Shown here: positions 28,170 through 37,478 of the stretch, piece after piece
Position numbering within the stretch: the first letter of the stretch is position 1
Layout of the letters: every line of letters begins with the position of its first letter
NCBI RefSeq assembly: GCF_000373585.1
Contig: NZ_KB891853.1
Coordinates: forward strand, 594,812-658,811
DNA from: Streptomyces sp. MspMP-M5
Lineage (GTDB): Bacteria > Actinomycetota > Actinomycetes > Streptomycetales > Streptomycetaceae
Direction: 5' to 3'
Length of the DNA: 64,000 bases
Position numbers and translations under genes: made by a program
Notes under the pieces: model-generated
What the model was told of the DNA's origin: nothing
Database searches by the model: none
Seen by the model: the letters and a program-made list of their open reading frames with translations, nothing else

Positions 28170-29153
28170 ATGAACGCGCAAGCCCAAGCCCAAGCCGAGG
28201 CCCAGGAGCCCCAGGCCCAGGCTCAGCCCCACGCCCTGTCCCCCTCCACATCCCCATCCACAGCCCCATCCGCAGCCCCAACCCCAGCCGCACCCCCAAC
28301 CGTCACCCCAGCCACCCCCCTGGCCACCTCCCCCGCCTACGTCCACGGCTACTCCGACCAGGAGGCGCGCCGCCTCGGCGACCAGGCCGACACGCTGGCC
28401 CAACTCCTGCACGCCGGAACGGCCTACCCGGCCGGGAGCCACGTCCTGGAGGTGGGCTGCGGCGTCGGCGCGCAGACCGTGCACCTGGTCGGCAACAGCC
28501 CGGGCGCCCGTATAGCCGCCCTCGACCGCTCCGCGTCCTCCCTGGACCAGGCCCGCGCCCACCTGGCCGCGCACGCCCCACACGCCTCGGCTCATGTGAC
28601 CTGGCACCGCGCCGACCTGCATCAACTCCATTTCCCCGACGCCTCCTTCGATCACGTCTTCCTCTGCTTCGTCCTGGAACACCTCTCCGACCCCGTACGC
28701 GCGCTGACCGAGCTGCGCCGCGTACTGCGCCCGGGCGGCACCCTCACCGCCATCGAGGGGGACCACGGCACGGTCGTCTTCCATCCCGACAGCCCGGCCG
28801 CCCGCCGGGTGATCGGCCACCAGGTCCGCCTCCAGGCGGCGGCCGGCGGAAACGCGCTGCTCGGGCGGCAGTTGCATCCCCTCCTCCGCGCGGCCGGCTT
28901 CGAGGACGTCGCCGTCCGGCCGCGTACCGTCTACGCGGACGCGAGCCGGCCCGGCCTCGTCCACGGCTTCACCCTCCGGACCTTCATCGCCATGATCGAG
29001 TCCGTACGGGACGAGGCCCTCGCCGCGGGGCTGACGACGCCCGCCGAATGGGACCGTGGCATCGCCGACCTACGGCGCGCCGCGGAGCCCGGCGGCAGCT
29101 TCCACTACACGTTTTTCAAGGCCCTGGCCGTCCAGCCGACCGGCCGGGGCTGA
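28170..29153 (+). CDS. SAM-dependent methyltransferase (class I, type 11)
   Basis: 327 residues from the ATG at 28170. The first 50-60 residues are Ala/Gln/Pro repeats (AQAQAQAEAQEPQAQAQ) with no fold. The methyltransferase starts at YVHGYSDQEARRLGDQAD, with SAM motif I HVLEVGCGVGAQT (about 92), post-I IAALDRSASSL, motif II DHVFLCFVLEHL and LRPGGTLTAIEGDHG. The substrate is unknown. No clear ribosome site precedes 28170, so the true start could lie in the repeat region. It is divergent from the MocR gene with overlapping start regions. Confidence 0.85.
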   Translation: MNAQAQAQAEAQEPQAQAQPHALSPSTSPSTAPSAAPTPAAPPTVTPATPLATSPAYVHGYSDQEARRLGDQADTLAQLLHAGTAYPAGSHVLEVGCGVGAQTVHLVGNSPGARIAALDRSASSLDQARAHLAAHAPHASAHVTWHRADLHQLHFPDASFDHVFLCFVLEHLSDPVRALTELRRVLRPGGTLTAIEGDHGTVVFHPDSPAARRVIGHQVRLQAAAGGNALLGRQLHPLLRAAGFEDVAVRPRTVYADASRPGLVHGFTLRTFIAMIESVRDEALAAGLTTPAEWDRGIADLRRAAEPGGSFHYTFFKALAVQPTGRG

Positions 29154-29165
29154 CCAGCGACGACC

Positions 29166-29987
29166 TCAGCACTCCAGCAACCGGGGCAGCTTCTCCCCCG
29201 TCGCCTCGTCGTGCGGCATGCACACGAACAGCTTGACCCCGGGTGCCTCCAGCGCCGCCAGTTTCACGTAATCGAAGATCAGCGCCCCGACCCGCGGATG
29301 CCGGAAGGTGCGCCGGGTGCTTCCCAGGTCCGCGAGGTGATGCGCCTGCCACCACTGTGTGAACTCCGGGCTCAGCGCGGAGAGTTCCCGGACCAGCCGA
29401 TCGCATCGCGGATCGCCGAACCGCTCGCCGGCGTCCGCCCGGAACTGGGCGACGAGGTCCCGCGCCTGCTCCTCCCAGTCGCCCAGGAGCGTCCGCATCG
29501 TCGGGTCGACGAAGACCACCCGGAGCAAGTTGCGCTCCTCGGGGGGCAGTCGGCCCGGGTCGCCGATCAGCCCGGCCTCGGCGCGGTTCCAGGCGACCAG
29601 GTCCCAGTTGGCGTCGAGCAGATATGCCGGGTGCGGGTCCAGGGCGTCCACCAGGCGCTGCAGGGCGGGGCCGGGGCCGGAGCGGTCGGGCTGCTCCGGG
29701 GGGAGTTCGCCGGCCAGCGCGTACAAGTGGCGCTCCTCGACCGAACTGAGCATCAGGGCACGCGCCAGACTGGCCAGGACCTGGCGGCTGACGCCGATGT
29801 CCCGAGCCTGTTCCAACCAGGTGTACCAGGTGACACTGACACCGGACAGCTGGGCGACCTCCTCGCGCCGCAGCCCTGGCGTCCGCCGCCGGGGCCCGGC
29901 CAGGATGCCCGCGTCCTGCGGAGTGATCCGCTCCCGGCGCGCACGCAGGAACTCCGCGAGGGCGCGCCGCCGGTCCTCGTCGGCCAT
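29166..29987 (-). CDS. XRE-family regulator with MmyB-like ligand-binding domain
   Basis: 273 residues, start ATG preceded by GGGAGAG. The HTH (RRTPGLRREEVAQLSGVSVTWYTWLEQARDIGVSRQVLASLARAL, about 30-78) is the MmyB type, followed by the PAS-like domain (AYLLDANWDLVAWNRAEAGLIGD; LRVVFVDPTMRTLLGDWEEQARDLVAQFRADAG; RTFRHPRVGALIFDYVKL). Such regulators bind fatty-acid-like ligands. It is divergent from the MFS exporter, which is its likely target. Confidence 0.9.
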   Translation of the reverse strand: MADEDRRRALAEFLRARRERITPQDAGILAGPRRRTPGLRREEVAQLSGVSVTWYTWLEQARDIGVSRQVLASLARALMLSSVEERHLYALAGELPPEQPDRSGPGPALQRLVDALDPHPAYLLDANWDLVAWNRAEAGLIGDPGRLPPEERNLLRVVFVDPTMRTLLGDWEEQARDLVAQFRADAGERFGDPRCDRLVRELSALSPEFTQWWQAHHLADLGSTRRTFRHPRVGALIFDYVKLAALEAPGVKLFVCMPHDEATGEKLPRLLEC

Positions 29988-30119
29988 GGACTCTCCCGGG
30001 GGGCGACACCCGGCCGCCGACGGGCCGTCGGCCGGCCGTCCGCACACGGTCGGTGGTAGCGAAAACACCAGCATAATCGGTCTCTGTACGGGCGTTCGGG
30101 GCTGCGCGAGCGTTGCGCC

Positions 30120-31589
30120 ATGGCTCAGACATCCCGTCCTGCCGAGGCTGCGCACGCCGCCCCGGCCCCTCTTCCCGCGCCCCCGGTGACGGCCTCCCGG
30201 GGCGCCCTCGCGCTCATTCTCACCGGTGCCTTCGTGGCCGTCCTCGACACCTTCATCGTGATGGTCGCGGCGCCCGCCATACAGGCGGACCTGCACGCCT
30301 CCGACGCCGACGTCCAGCTGATCCTGGCCGGCTACCAACTCACCTACGCCATCGCCCTGATCACCGGCGCCCGGCTCGGCGACCGCTTCGGCCGCAAGCG
30401 GCTGTTCCAGTGGGGCATGGCGCTGTTCACGCTCTCCTCGGTGGGCTGTGCGCTGGCACCCGGCGCGGGTGTGCTGATCGCCGCCCGGCTCGCCCAGGGG
30501 TTCTCGGCGGCCGCGATGTTCCCGCAGGTCTTCGCGATGCTGCAGGTGCTGGTGCCGGCCGAGCGGCGGGCCCGGGCGTTCGGGGCGCTGGGGGCGGTGA
30601 TCGGCATCGCCGGCGCCGTCGGCCAGCTGCTCGGCGGCGTCCTGGTCTCCGCCGACCTCTTCGGCTCCTCCTGGCGCCCCATCTTCTGGGTCAATGTGCC
30701 GGTGGGCCTGGTGGCGCTGGTGCTCACCGCGCGCCACGTGCCCGAGACCCGCGCCCCGGAGGCGCGCCGTCTCGACCTGCCGGGGGCCGGCGTACTGACC
30801 CTGGCGCTGGGCCTGTTGATCGTCCCGCTGGTCGAGGGGCGGGCCGCCGGCTGGCCCCGGTGGGCGTGGTGCAGCCTGGCCGCCAGTGTGCTGGCGTTCG
30901 TGGCCTTCGCCTTCGTGGAGCGCCGGGTGGACGCGTCCGGCGGGGCCCCGCTGGTACGGCTGCGGCTGTTCCGGGAGCGGCCCTTCGCGGTCGGCATGAC
31001 CCTGGTGCTCCTCACCTACGCGGGCATCAACTCCTTCTTCCTGATCTTCTCGCTGACCCTCCAGGACGGACTGGGGCAGAACGCACTCGGCGCCGGACTG
31101 TTCTATCTGCCGTTCGCGGTGGTCTTCTTCGCCGCCAGCCTGCTCGCCGGGCGGCTGGCCCGCTTCGGACGGCGCGTCCTCCAGGCCGGCGCGCTGCTGG
31201 TCTTCCTCGGTTTCGCCGGCACCGTCGCGATGACCACCCTGGCCGGCCCCGAACTGACCGCCTGGTACCTGGTCCCGACCCTGGCCCTGGTCGGCGCCGG
31301 GAACGGCCTGCTGGTCACCCCGCTGCTGAGCGCGGTCCTCGCCGGCGTCCGCCCCGAGGAGACCGGGATGGCCTCCGGCGTCCTCTCCACCGGGCAGCAG
31401 GTCGGCGGCGCGGTGGGCGTCGCCGTCATCGGCGTCCTCTTCTACGGCGCGCTCGGCCCCGCCGCCCACCAGGACGCCGTCGCCTACGGCCACGCGCTGC
31501 GGTGGGCCCTCACCGCCAACGCCGCCCTCGCCGCACTGGTCTCGCTCCTGCTCCCGCTCCTCCCCGCCCCGGCAACCCGCCGCGGCTAG
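30120..31589 (+). CDS. MFS drug exporter, DHA2 (EmrB/QacA) type
   Basis: 489 residues, 14 predicted helices. DHA2 signatures are FVAVLDTFIVMVAAPAIQADL in helix 1, GYQLTYAIALITGARLGDRFGRKR (motif A, about 73-96) and GAVGQLLGG in helix 5 (motif C region). It exports hydrophobic drugs or metabolites with proton antiport. Divergent from the MmyB-like regulator with about 130 bp between starts. Confidence 0.9.
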   Translation: MAQTSRPAEAAHAAPAPLPAPPVTASRGALALILTGAFVAVLDTFIVMVAAPAIQADLHASDADVQLILAGYQLTYAIALITGARLGDRFGRKRLFQWGMALFTLSSVGCALAPGAGVLIAARLAQGFSAAAMFPQVFAMLQVLVPAERRARAFGALGAVIGIAGAVGQLLGGVLVSADLFGSSWRPIFWVNVPVGLVALVLTARHVPETRAPEARRLDLPGAGVLTLALGLLIVPLVEGRAAGWPRWAWCSLAASVLAFVAFAFVERRVDASGGAPLVRLRLFRERPFAVGMTLVLLTYAGINSFFLIFSLTLQDGLGQNALGAGLFYLPFAVVFFAASLLAGRLARFGRRVLQAGALLVFLGFAGTVAMTTLAGPELTAWYLVPTLALVGAGNGLLVTPLLSAVLAGVRPEETGMASGVLSTGQQVGGAVGVAVIGVLFYGALGPAAHQDAVAYGHALRWALTANAALAALVSLLLPLLPAPATRRG

Positions 31590-31777
31590 AACCGGCCGGA
31601 CCGGGACGCCGCGCCCCCGCGAAGCCCCCGCCGCGCCCCTCCCCCACCACCCCGACACTCCGCCTGAGCGCTCCACCTAAACGGCGCACCAACTCGCCGA
31701 CCTCCCGCCATAGGCCGCCGCGCACGGGGGCGCTATGGTCAGATCACAGAGAACGAAACGGGGGAGGGCAGCCATCG

Positions 31778-32029
31778 ATGGCCCGGGACGAAGCCGTGAT
31801 CGGCTGTACCGGAGTGCTGCTGATCGGCACGCGCGGAGCTGCCGGACCCGGTGAGGTTCTGGTGCGGGTCCGGGGCGGCTCCGAAACGTTTCTCGCCTGG
31901 TCCGCCGAGCCCCTGCCCGTAGGGGCGGCCGTGCTCGTGATCGAGTCCCGTGGCCATCGCCAGGTCAACGTCATGGAGTGGGTCGATCCGTTGGACGCGT
32001 CGGCCGGTGATCCCGGCGACGCTGGTTGA
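31778..32029 (+). CDS. Short NfeD-like (OB-fold) protein
   Basis: 83 residues, ATG with GGGGGAGGGC upstream. The GCTGVLLIGTRGAAGPGEVLVRVRGGSETFLAWSAEPLPVGAAVLVIESRGHRQVNVMEW pattern is the small beta-barrel of NfeD C-terminal domains, without their membrane helices. It is followed 11 bp later by the flotillin gene, the classical NfeD-flotillin pairing in membrane microdomain operons. Confidence 0.8.
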   Translation: MARDEAVIGCTGVLLIGTRGAAGPGEVLVRVRGGSETFLAWSAEPLPVGAAVLVIESRGHRQVNVMEWVDPLDASAGDPGDAG

Positions 32030-32040
32030 GGAGACGAGTG

Positions 32041-33213
32041 ATGTTCGGTTACCGCGTTCCTGCCCCTGATCAAGCCATGCTGATCTCCGGTGGCAGGCGG
32101 GGGCAGGGCGGTGCGCCATTCCGGGTGGTGACCGGCCACGGCAAGTTCGTGCTGCCGGTCTTCCGCAAGGTCCGCTTCCTGACGCTGGCGCTGTGCGAGT
32201 CCGAGGTCGCCGAGAAGTGCGTGACCAGGCAGGGCATCGCGCTCACGGTGCGCGCCGTGATCGCGTTCAAGGTCGGCAACGACACCGAGAGCATCGTCAA
32301 CGCCGGCCAGCGCTTCCTGTCCGACCAGGAGCAGATGTCGATCCTGACCGGCCGGATCTTCGCCGGTCATCTGCGTTCCATCATCGGCTCGATGACGGTC
32401 GAGGAGATCGTCACCGAACGGCAGAAACTGGCCACCGAGGTCCTGGAGACGTCCAAGACCGAAATGGCCAAGATCGGCCTGATCGTCGACTCGTTGCAGA
32501 TCCAGTCGATCGACGACGGCGACACCGGCTACATCGAGGCGATGTCCGCCCCGCACAAGGCGGCCATCCAGCGCCAGGCACAGATCGCCCAGGCCCAGGC
32601 CACCCAGGCATCCGTCGAGGCGCAGCAGGAGGCGGCGCGCAATCAGGCCGAGTACTCCCGCCAGACCGCGGTGGTCCAGGCCGAGTACTCCGCCGAGGTG
32701 GACCGCGCGCAGGCCCAGGCCGCGCAGGCCGGCCCGCTCGCCCAGGCCCACGCCCAGCAGGAGGTCCTGGCGGCCCAGACCGAGCTGGCCGAGCGCCGCG
32801 CCCGGCTGCGCCAGCAGGAACTGGTCGCCGAGGTCGTCAAGCCCGCCGAGGCGGAGGCCGAGCGCATCAAGCTGCTGGCCATGGCCGAGGCCGAGCGGAT
32901 GAAGATCCAGGCCGAGGCCGCCGCCTCGTACGACCGGGTGGCGCTGGACCGGATGCTGATCGACCAGCTCCCACAGATCGTCAAGGAGGCGTCCGCGGGC
33001 CTCGCCAACGCCAACGTCAACGTCCTCAACGGCACCGACGGCCTCGGCGAGATCGCCGCCGGCCTGGTCGGCCAGGGCCTGACCATCCTGGACTCGGTCC
33101 GCCGCAACCTCGGCACCCCGTCCCCGTCCGACAGCACCGGGAACTCCGGCGCCGCTAACGGGAACGGCACCGGGACCGGCACCGGCCACAGCGGCCGCGT
33201 CGAGATCGAGTAG
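32041..33213 (+). CDS. Flotillin/SPFH-domain protein
   Basis: 390 residues. The SPFH domain (about 1-190: GHGKFVLPVFRKVRFLTLALCESEV, RAVIAFKVGN, SIIGSMTVEEIVTERQ) is followed by a long Ala/Gln/Glu coiled coil (about 190-310) and a flexible Gly/Thr tail. There is no strong N-terminal hydrophobic hairpin, so membrane association would rely on the SPFH domain or the NfeD-like partner. GAGGAG lies 8 bases before ATG 32041. Flotillins scaffold functional membrane microdomains. Confidence 0.9.
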   Translation: MFGYRVPAPDQAMLISGGRRGQGGAPFRVVTGHGKFVLPVFRKVRFLTLALCESEVAEKCVTRQGIALTVRAVIAFKVGNDTESIVNAGQRFLSDQEQMSILTGRIFAGHLRSIIGSMTVEEIVTERQKLATEVLETSKTEMAKIGLIVDSLQIQSIDDGDTGYIEAMSAPHKAAIQRQAQIAQAQATQASVEAQQEAARNQAEYSRQTAVVQAEYSAEVDRAQAQAAQAGPLAQAHAQQEVLAAQTELAERRARLRQQELVAEVVKPAEAEAERIKLLAMAEAERMKIQAEAAASYDRVALDRMLIDQLPQIVKEASAGLANANVNVLNGTDGLGEIAAGLVGQGLTILDSVRRNLGTPSPSDSTGNSGAANGNGTGTGTGHSGRVEIE

Positions 33214-33305
33214 CGCCACCGGCCGGCGGTCGGGGGTCGGTGGCGTCCGGCCGACGCCCCCGACCGCCGGCCATCCGGCCCCGGCCCGGCCCAGCCCGAA
33301 ACGCC

Positions 33306-33818
33306 CTACGCCTCCCGCGCGTCCTGCCCCCGCCCCCCGGGCCCCTCCTCCCCGCCGTGCTTGTCGCGGACGTAGTCGACGAGGCGCTCCAGAACGGCCT
33401 TGGTGGTGTCCAGTTCCGCGGGGTCGAAATCGCTGAGCGCCTGGCGCAATCCGGCCAGCCGGGCCTGCCGGAAGCTCTCCAGGACGGCCCGGCCGCGCGG
33501 CGTGATCGCGATCCGGCGGGCCCGCCGGTCCAGTTCGTCCGGGGTGCGCTCGACGAGGTCCTGCGCCTCCAACTGCCGGATCTGCCGGGTGACATGCGGC
33601 GGCTCGACCATCATCTGCACCGCGAGATCGCCGACCCGGCTGACCCCTCCGCTGTCCTCCAGCGCCATCAGCAGATAGAGGTCGGAGCGGCCGGCCGTGA
33701 CCCCCGCCTGGCTCGCCTGCCGCTCGTGCGCCTGCGAGCGGGTGAGCAGATAGGACAGCGTGGCCAGCACTTTTTGCAGTGCGGCGGTGGAGTCCTGGTG
33801 GGTCGCGGGGTCCGGCAT
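33306..33818 (-). CDS. MarR-family transcriptional regulator
   Basis: 170 residues. The winged helix (YLLMALEDSGGVSRVGDLAVQMMVEPPHVTRQIRQLEAQDLVERTPDELDRRARRIAITPRG, about 45-110) with flanking dimerisation helices is typical. It lies head-to-head with the CYP105 gene, separated by 353 bp; the symmetric TTAGTTACCT element near the P450 promoter is its probable operator. Upstream in-frame ATG codons exist, but 33818 fits the family N-terminus. Confidence 0.88.
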   Translation of the reverse strand: MPDPATHQDSTAALQKVLATLSYLLTRSQAHERQASQAGVTAGRSDLYLLMALEDSGGVSRVGDLAVQMMVEPPHVTRQIRQLEAQDLVERTPDELDRRARRIAITPRGRAVLESFRQARLAGLRQALSDFDPAELDTTKAVLERLVDYVRDKHGGEEGPGGRGQDAREA

Positions 33819-33905
33819 GGGGGAACTGTAGCGGGCGTTGGTCCCCCGATCCGTAGCGCTCCGTACCAGGATCCGGCCGACCCCGGACCACGCGGATCGG
33901 ATGCG

Positions 33906-33965
33906 GACCGCTGTGCCGATCGCTACGAGGATCGCTATGCGGATCGGTATGCGGACGGGTATGTC
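33906..33965. repeat. 12-bp tandem repeat, about five copies
   Basis: Imperfect units GATCGCTATGCG / GATCGGTATGCG / GACGGGTATGTC run head to tail in the gap between the MarR and P450 genes. An open frame across it would read DRYADRYADGY, but no gene is supported there. Confidence 0.7.
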
Positions 33966-34120
33966 GGCACGACCGGAACCGCACCGGAGCCCCGGCTGCC
34001 GGGCCACCAGGCCGCCCGTCGCACCCCGAACCGGCCGACGTGCCAGCCAGTTTGAGCCAACATCGTTCCTGCCGCGATACGGCCTTCCCTCCCCCGCCCG
34101 GCCTGAGTTAGCGTGACGAC

Positions 34121-34148
34121 AACTTAGTTACCTAAGTTAGGTAACTAA
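34121..34148. promoter_or_regulatory. Nested palindromes upstream of the P450 gene (MarR operator candidate)
   Basis: TTAGTTACCT-aagtt-AGGTAACTAA (10-bp arms, 34124-34148) overlaps AACTTAG-ttac-CTAAGTT (34121-34138). This A/T-rich dyad 24 bp before the P450 start contrasts with the surrounding DNA and matches the size of MarR sites. The rest of 33819-34171 holds only the 12-bp repeat. Confidence 0.7.
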
Positions 34149-34171
34149 ACCCACGCGGAAGGACCGGCCGC

Positions 34172-35383
34172 ATGACGACCGCAGAACGCACCGCTCCCCC
34201 CGACGCCCTCACCGTCCCGGCCAGCCGCGCCCCGGGCTGCCCCTTCGACCCCGCCCCCGGCATCACCGACGCGACCCGCACCGAACCGATCACCCGGGCC
34301 ACGCTCTGGGACGGCTCCCCCTGCTGGCTGGTGACGGGCCATCAGGAGGTCCGGGAGGTGCTCGGCGACCCGCGCTTCAGCGCCGACGCCCACCGCCCCG
34401 GTTTCCCGTTCCTCACCGCCGGTGCCCGTGAAATCGTCGGCAACAGCCGGACGTTCATCCGCATGGACGATCCGGAGCACGCCCGGCTGCGCCGGATGCT
34501 CACCGCCGACTTCATGGTCAAGAAGGTCGAGGCGATGCGCCCCGAGGTGCAGCGCCTCGCCGACGAGCTGCTCGACCGGATGACCGACGGGCGCACCACC
34601 GCCGATCTCGTCACCGACTTCGCGCTGCCGCTGCCGTCCCTGGTGATCTGCCTGCTGCTCGGCGTCCCCTACGAGGACCACGAGTTCTTCCAGGAGCGGA
34701 GCCGCATCCTGCTCTCGCTGCGCTCGACGCCCGCGGAGGTCCGGGCGGCCCAGGACGAGCTGGTCGAGTACCTGGCCCGGCTCGCCCGGGCCAAACGGGA
34801 GCGGCCGGACGACGCCATCGTCAGCCGCCTGGTCGCCCGCGGCGAACTCTCCGACGCGGACATCGCGACCATGGGCCGACTGCTGCTGGTCGCCGGCCAT
34901 GAGACGACCGCCAACATGACCGCGCTGTCCACCCTCGCCCTGTTGCGCAATCCCGACCAGCTCGCCCGTCTGCGCGCCGAGCCCGCGCTCGTCAAGGGTG
35001 CCGTCGAGGAGCTGCTGCGGTATCTGACGATCGTCCACAACGGCGTTCCGCGGATCGCCACCGAGGACGTCGTCATCGGCGGCCGCACCATCCGCGCCGG
35101 CGAGGGCGTCCTGTGCATGATCAACTCGGCCAACCGGGACGCCGAGGTCTTTCCCGGCGGCGACACCCTCGACGTGTCCCGGGACGCCCGGCGCCATGTC
35201 GCCTTCGGCTTCGGCGTCCACCAGTGCCTGGGTCAGCCGCTGGCCAGGGTGGAGCTCCAGATCGCACTGGAAACCCTGATCCACCGGCTGCCGGGCCTGC
35301 GGCTGGCCGTTCCCTACGAGGAGATCCCGTTCCGCAGCGACATGGCGATCTACGGGGTGCACTCGCTGCCGATCGCCTGGTAG
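34172..35383 (+). CDS. Cytochrome P450, CYP105-like
   Basis: 403 residues, ribosome site GGAAGGA. I-helix AGHETTAN (about 244-251), K-helix EELLR (ExxR), and heme loop FGFGVHQCLGQPLAR with the Cys ligand near residue 351. The C-terminal EEIPFRSDMAIYGVHSLPIAW is typical of the CYP105 family, soluble monooxygenases that hydroxylate xenobiotics and macrolides. A dedicated ferredoxin gene follows. The MarR-like gene upstream suggests inducible expression. Confidence 0.93.
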   Translation: MTTAERTAPPDALTVPASRAPGCPFDPAPGITDATRTEPITRATLWDGSPCWLVTGHQEVREVLGDPRFSADAHRPGFPFLTAGAREIVGNSRTFIRMDDPEHARLRRMLTADFMVKKVEAMRPEVQRLADELLDRMTDGRTTADLVTDFALPLPSLVICLLLGVPYEDHEFFQERSRILLSLRSTPAEVRAAQDELVEYLARLARAKRERPDDAIVSRLVARGELSDADIATMGRLLLVAGHETTANMTALSTLALLRNPDQLARLRAEPALVKGAVEELLRYLTIVHNGVPRIATEDVVIGGRTIRAGEGVLCMINSANRDAEVFPGGDTLDVSRDARRHVAFGFGVHQCLGQPLARVELQIALETLIHRLPGLRLAVPYEEIPFRSDMAIYGVHSLPIAW

Positions 35384-35490
35384 GCGCGTCACCCCCGCCC
35401 GCCGCCACGAAACCCCTACCTACCCGGCAACCACTCTCAGGCCACCCCTTACCCTCAACTGCCAGCCACCACCCACCACTTGGGAGCACC

Positions 35491-35685
35491 ATGCGCATCC
35501 ATGCCGACCAGGAGAAGTGCTGCGGCGCCGGCAGCTGCGTCCTCGCCGCGCCGGACGTCTTCGACCAGCGGGAGGAGGACGGCATCGTGGTCGTCCTCGA
35601 CGCCGAGCCGCCCGCCGCGCTCCACGACGCGGTCCGCGAGGCGGCGGCCGTCTGCCCGGCCGCGGCGATCACGGTGACCGACTGA
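35491..35685 (+). CDS. [3Fe-4S] ferredoxin, P450 electron donor
   Basis: 64 residues, RBS TGGGAG. Cys10, Cys16 (EKCCGAGSC) and Cys55 (VCPAAAI) are the three ligands of a 3Fe-4S cluster; Cys11 occupies a non-ligand position. The length and the ending PAAAITV are standard for ferredoxins encoded after CYP105 genes. It delivers electrons from a ferredoxin reductase encoded elsewhere. Confidence 0.92.
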   Translation: MRIHADQEKCCGAGSCVLAAPDVFDQREEDGIVVVLDAEPPAALHDAVREAAAVCPAAAITVTD

Positions 35686-35715
35686 CCGACCGATCACGGT
35701 GACCGACTGACCGAC
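35667..35715. repeat. 24-bp direct duplication of the ferredoxin 3' end
   Basis: The 24 bases from GATCACGGTGACC, including stop codon TGA, are repeated exactly at 35692-35715, one base after the first copy ends. Confidence 0.85.
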
Positions 35716-35980
35716 AGGCAGACGACCGACGGGCGGGCGACCGGCAGGCCGCCCCACGGCCCCGCGCCCCAACGCCCCGGCTCCCGCCTCCCCGCGGGGC
35801 CGGGGCGCCGCCGTACCCACCCTGCCGCGCTACCCACCCCACCGAAACCCGCCCCCGCCGACGGATCGATTCGGCGGCCCCCCTTCGAGTGACGGCGCGC
35901 ATCACCGGACGCCCGCGTGGGAAGCGAACAGCCCGCAGCCCGCATGACGCCAACTCCCGTGGCCCGAAAGGACGTTCCGC

Positions 35981-36361
35981 ATGCGCCGCCTCCGCCGCGC
36001 ACCGGCCGCCGGCACCGGCTCCCCGGTCCTCGCCCTGGCCCTCGCCCTGGCCCCGGTCCTCGCACTGGCCCTGCCCGCCGCCTCGGCCCACGCCGCCACC
36101 GGCGTCTTCACCTACGTCTACAAGGACCCGTACGGCAGGGTGCGGACGGGGCTCCTCGTCGACCCGGAGAGCAGGAGGTGCCACCCCCTCCCGGGGGCCA
36201 TCCAGGAGTACCTGCCGCCCGCGCACTCGCCGCACAACGGCACTTCGTCCGCCGCCACGGTCTTCACCGGACCCGACTGCACGGGCGACCACTTCACCCT
36301 GCGGCCGGAGGGCGGCCACGGCTCGGAGCGCCTCAAGCTCCGCTCCGTGCGCTTCGCCTGA
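35981..36361 (+). CDS. Secreted small protein (crystallin-like fold possible)
   Basis: 126 residues with a Sec signal peptide (MRRLRRAP, hydrophobic LALALALAPVLALALP, AxA cleavage near SAHAA, about residue 39). The mature part of about 87 residues has two Cys (RRCHPL and PDCTGDHF) and a G-D-TG-----L-P---S--L--RSVRF ending as in beta/gamma-crystallin-like secreted proteins of Streptomyces. Weak start GAAAGGACG. Function unknown. Confidence 0.7.
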   Translation: MRRLRRAPAAGTGSPVLALALALAPVLALALPAASAHAATGVFTYVYKDPYGRVRTGLLVDPESRRCHPLPGAIQEYLPPAHSPHNGTSSAATVFTGPDCTGDHFTLRPEGGHGSERLKLRSVRFA

Positions 36362-36454
36362 GGGCCTGAGGTCCCGAGGTCCTGAGGCCCCCCCCAATTC
36401 CCCATCCCCCGCCCGTTCGAGGGGCGTACAGCCGCCGCGCCCCTCGAACGGGCC

Positions 36455-37426
36455 CTACTGGCCCTCCTCCCCCACGCCCGCCGCGAGCCTCCGCAGCGCC
36501 GCCTCCGACGGTGTGCCGGCCTCGGCGTGATGGGTCACCAGGACCTGTTCCGGGTCGGCGGCGACCAGCAGGGACTCGTAGGAGAGCGTCAGCGGGCCCG
36601 CCACCGGGTGGTTCAGCTGCTTCACGCCGAAGCTCTTGTCCCTGATGTCGTGCCGGGCCCAGAACCGCCGGAACTCCTCGCTCCGCCCGGTCAGTTCGGT
36701 GATCAGCCCGATCAGCGCGGGATCGTCCGGGTACCGCCCGAGCTCGCGCCGGAGCAGCGAGACCGTCATCTCGGCCTTGCCCTCCCAGTTCACGTACAGC
36801 GCGCGGGTGGCGGGGTCCAGGAAGACCTGCCAGGCCATGTTGCGGTGCTCGGCGGGCAGGGCGGCGAAGTCGCCGAAGAGGGCGCGGCCGAGCCCGTTCC
36901 AGCCGATGACGTCCAGCCGCCGGCCCAGTACGAAGGCGGGCACCAGCTCCATCGCGTCCAGCAGCTGCCGGCACGCGGGACCCACCCGCTGCGGGCTGGC
37001 CGGGGCCTCCTCGGGTCCGGACGGGCGAGCCGGGAGCGGGCGGGCGGCCCGGATGCGCCGGGCGCGCGGGCGGACCAGGTGCCGGAGGTGGTCGCGCTCG
37101 GCGGGCGTCAGCCGCAGCGCGGCGCCCAGCGCCTCCAGCACCGCGTCCGAGACATTGCTGACATGGCCCTGCTCCAGCCGGATGTAGTACGCCACACTGA
37201 CCCCGGTCAGCTGCGCCAGCTCCTCGCGGCGCAGGCCCGGCACCCGGCGCAGTCCGCTGCCCTCCGGCAGCCCGACGTCCCCGGGCCGCAGCCGGGCCCG
37301 CCGGGAGCGCAGGAACTCGCTCAGCTCGGTGCGCCGGTCGACGACCGCGGGCGCCGGCGGCTTCCCGGGCCGCCCGGGCCGCCCGCCCCGCAAGGTGGTT
37401 CCGTCAGTGGTAGGCACGGCATTCAT
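36455..37426 (-). CDS. XRE-family regulator with MmyB-like ligand-binding domain
   Basis: 323 residues. [48 protein letters not shown] (about 60-105) plus MmyB PAS-like domain ([58 protein letters not shown]). It carries a basic, Pro/Arg-rich insert between HTH and ligand domain (about 120-145) and 25 extra N-terminal residues. Divergent from the alcohol dehydrogenase gene with 52 bp between starts, so that gene is its likely target. Confidence 0.9.
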   Translation of the reverse strand: MNAVPTTDGTTLRGGRPGRPGKPPAPAVVDRRTELSEFLRSRRARLRPGDVGLPEGSGLRRVPGLRREELAQLTGVSVAYYIRLEQGHVSNVSDAVLEALGAALRLTPAERDHLRHLVRPRARRIRAARPLPARPSGPEEAPASPQRVGPACRQLLDAMELVPAFVLGRRLDVIGWNGLGRALFGDFAALPAEHRNMAWQVFLDPATRALYVNWEGKAEMTVSLLRRELGRYPDDPALIGLITELTGRSEEFRRFWARHDIRDKSFGVKQLNHPVAGPLTLSYESLLVAADPEQVLVTHHAEAGTPSEAALRRLAAGVGEEGQ

Positions 37427-37478
37427 ACGTTCAAGAGTGCACTGGTTGGGGCCCGCGGAACGACGCACGCTCGATGGC

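Noticed and set aside
33240..34055. Plus-strand frame containing DRYADRYADGY repeats
   Set aside because: It runs antisense through the MarR gene; the repeat is a non-coding 12-bp tandem array and no ribosome site fits.
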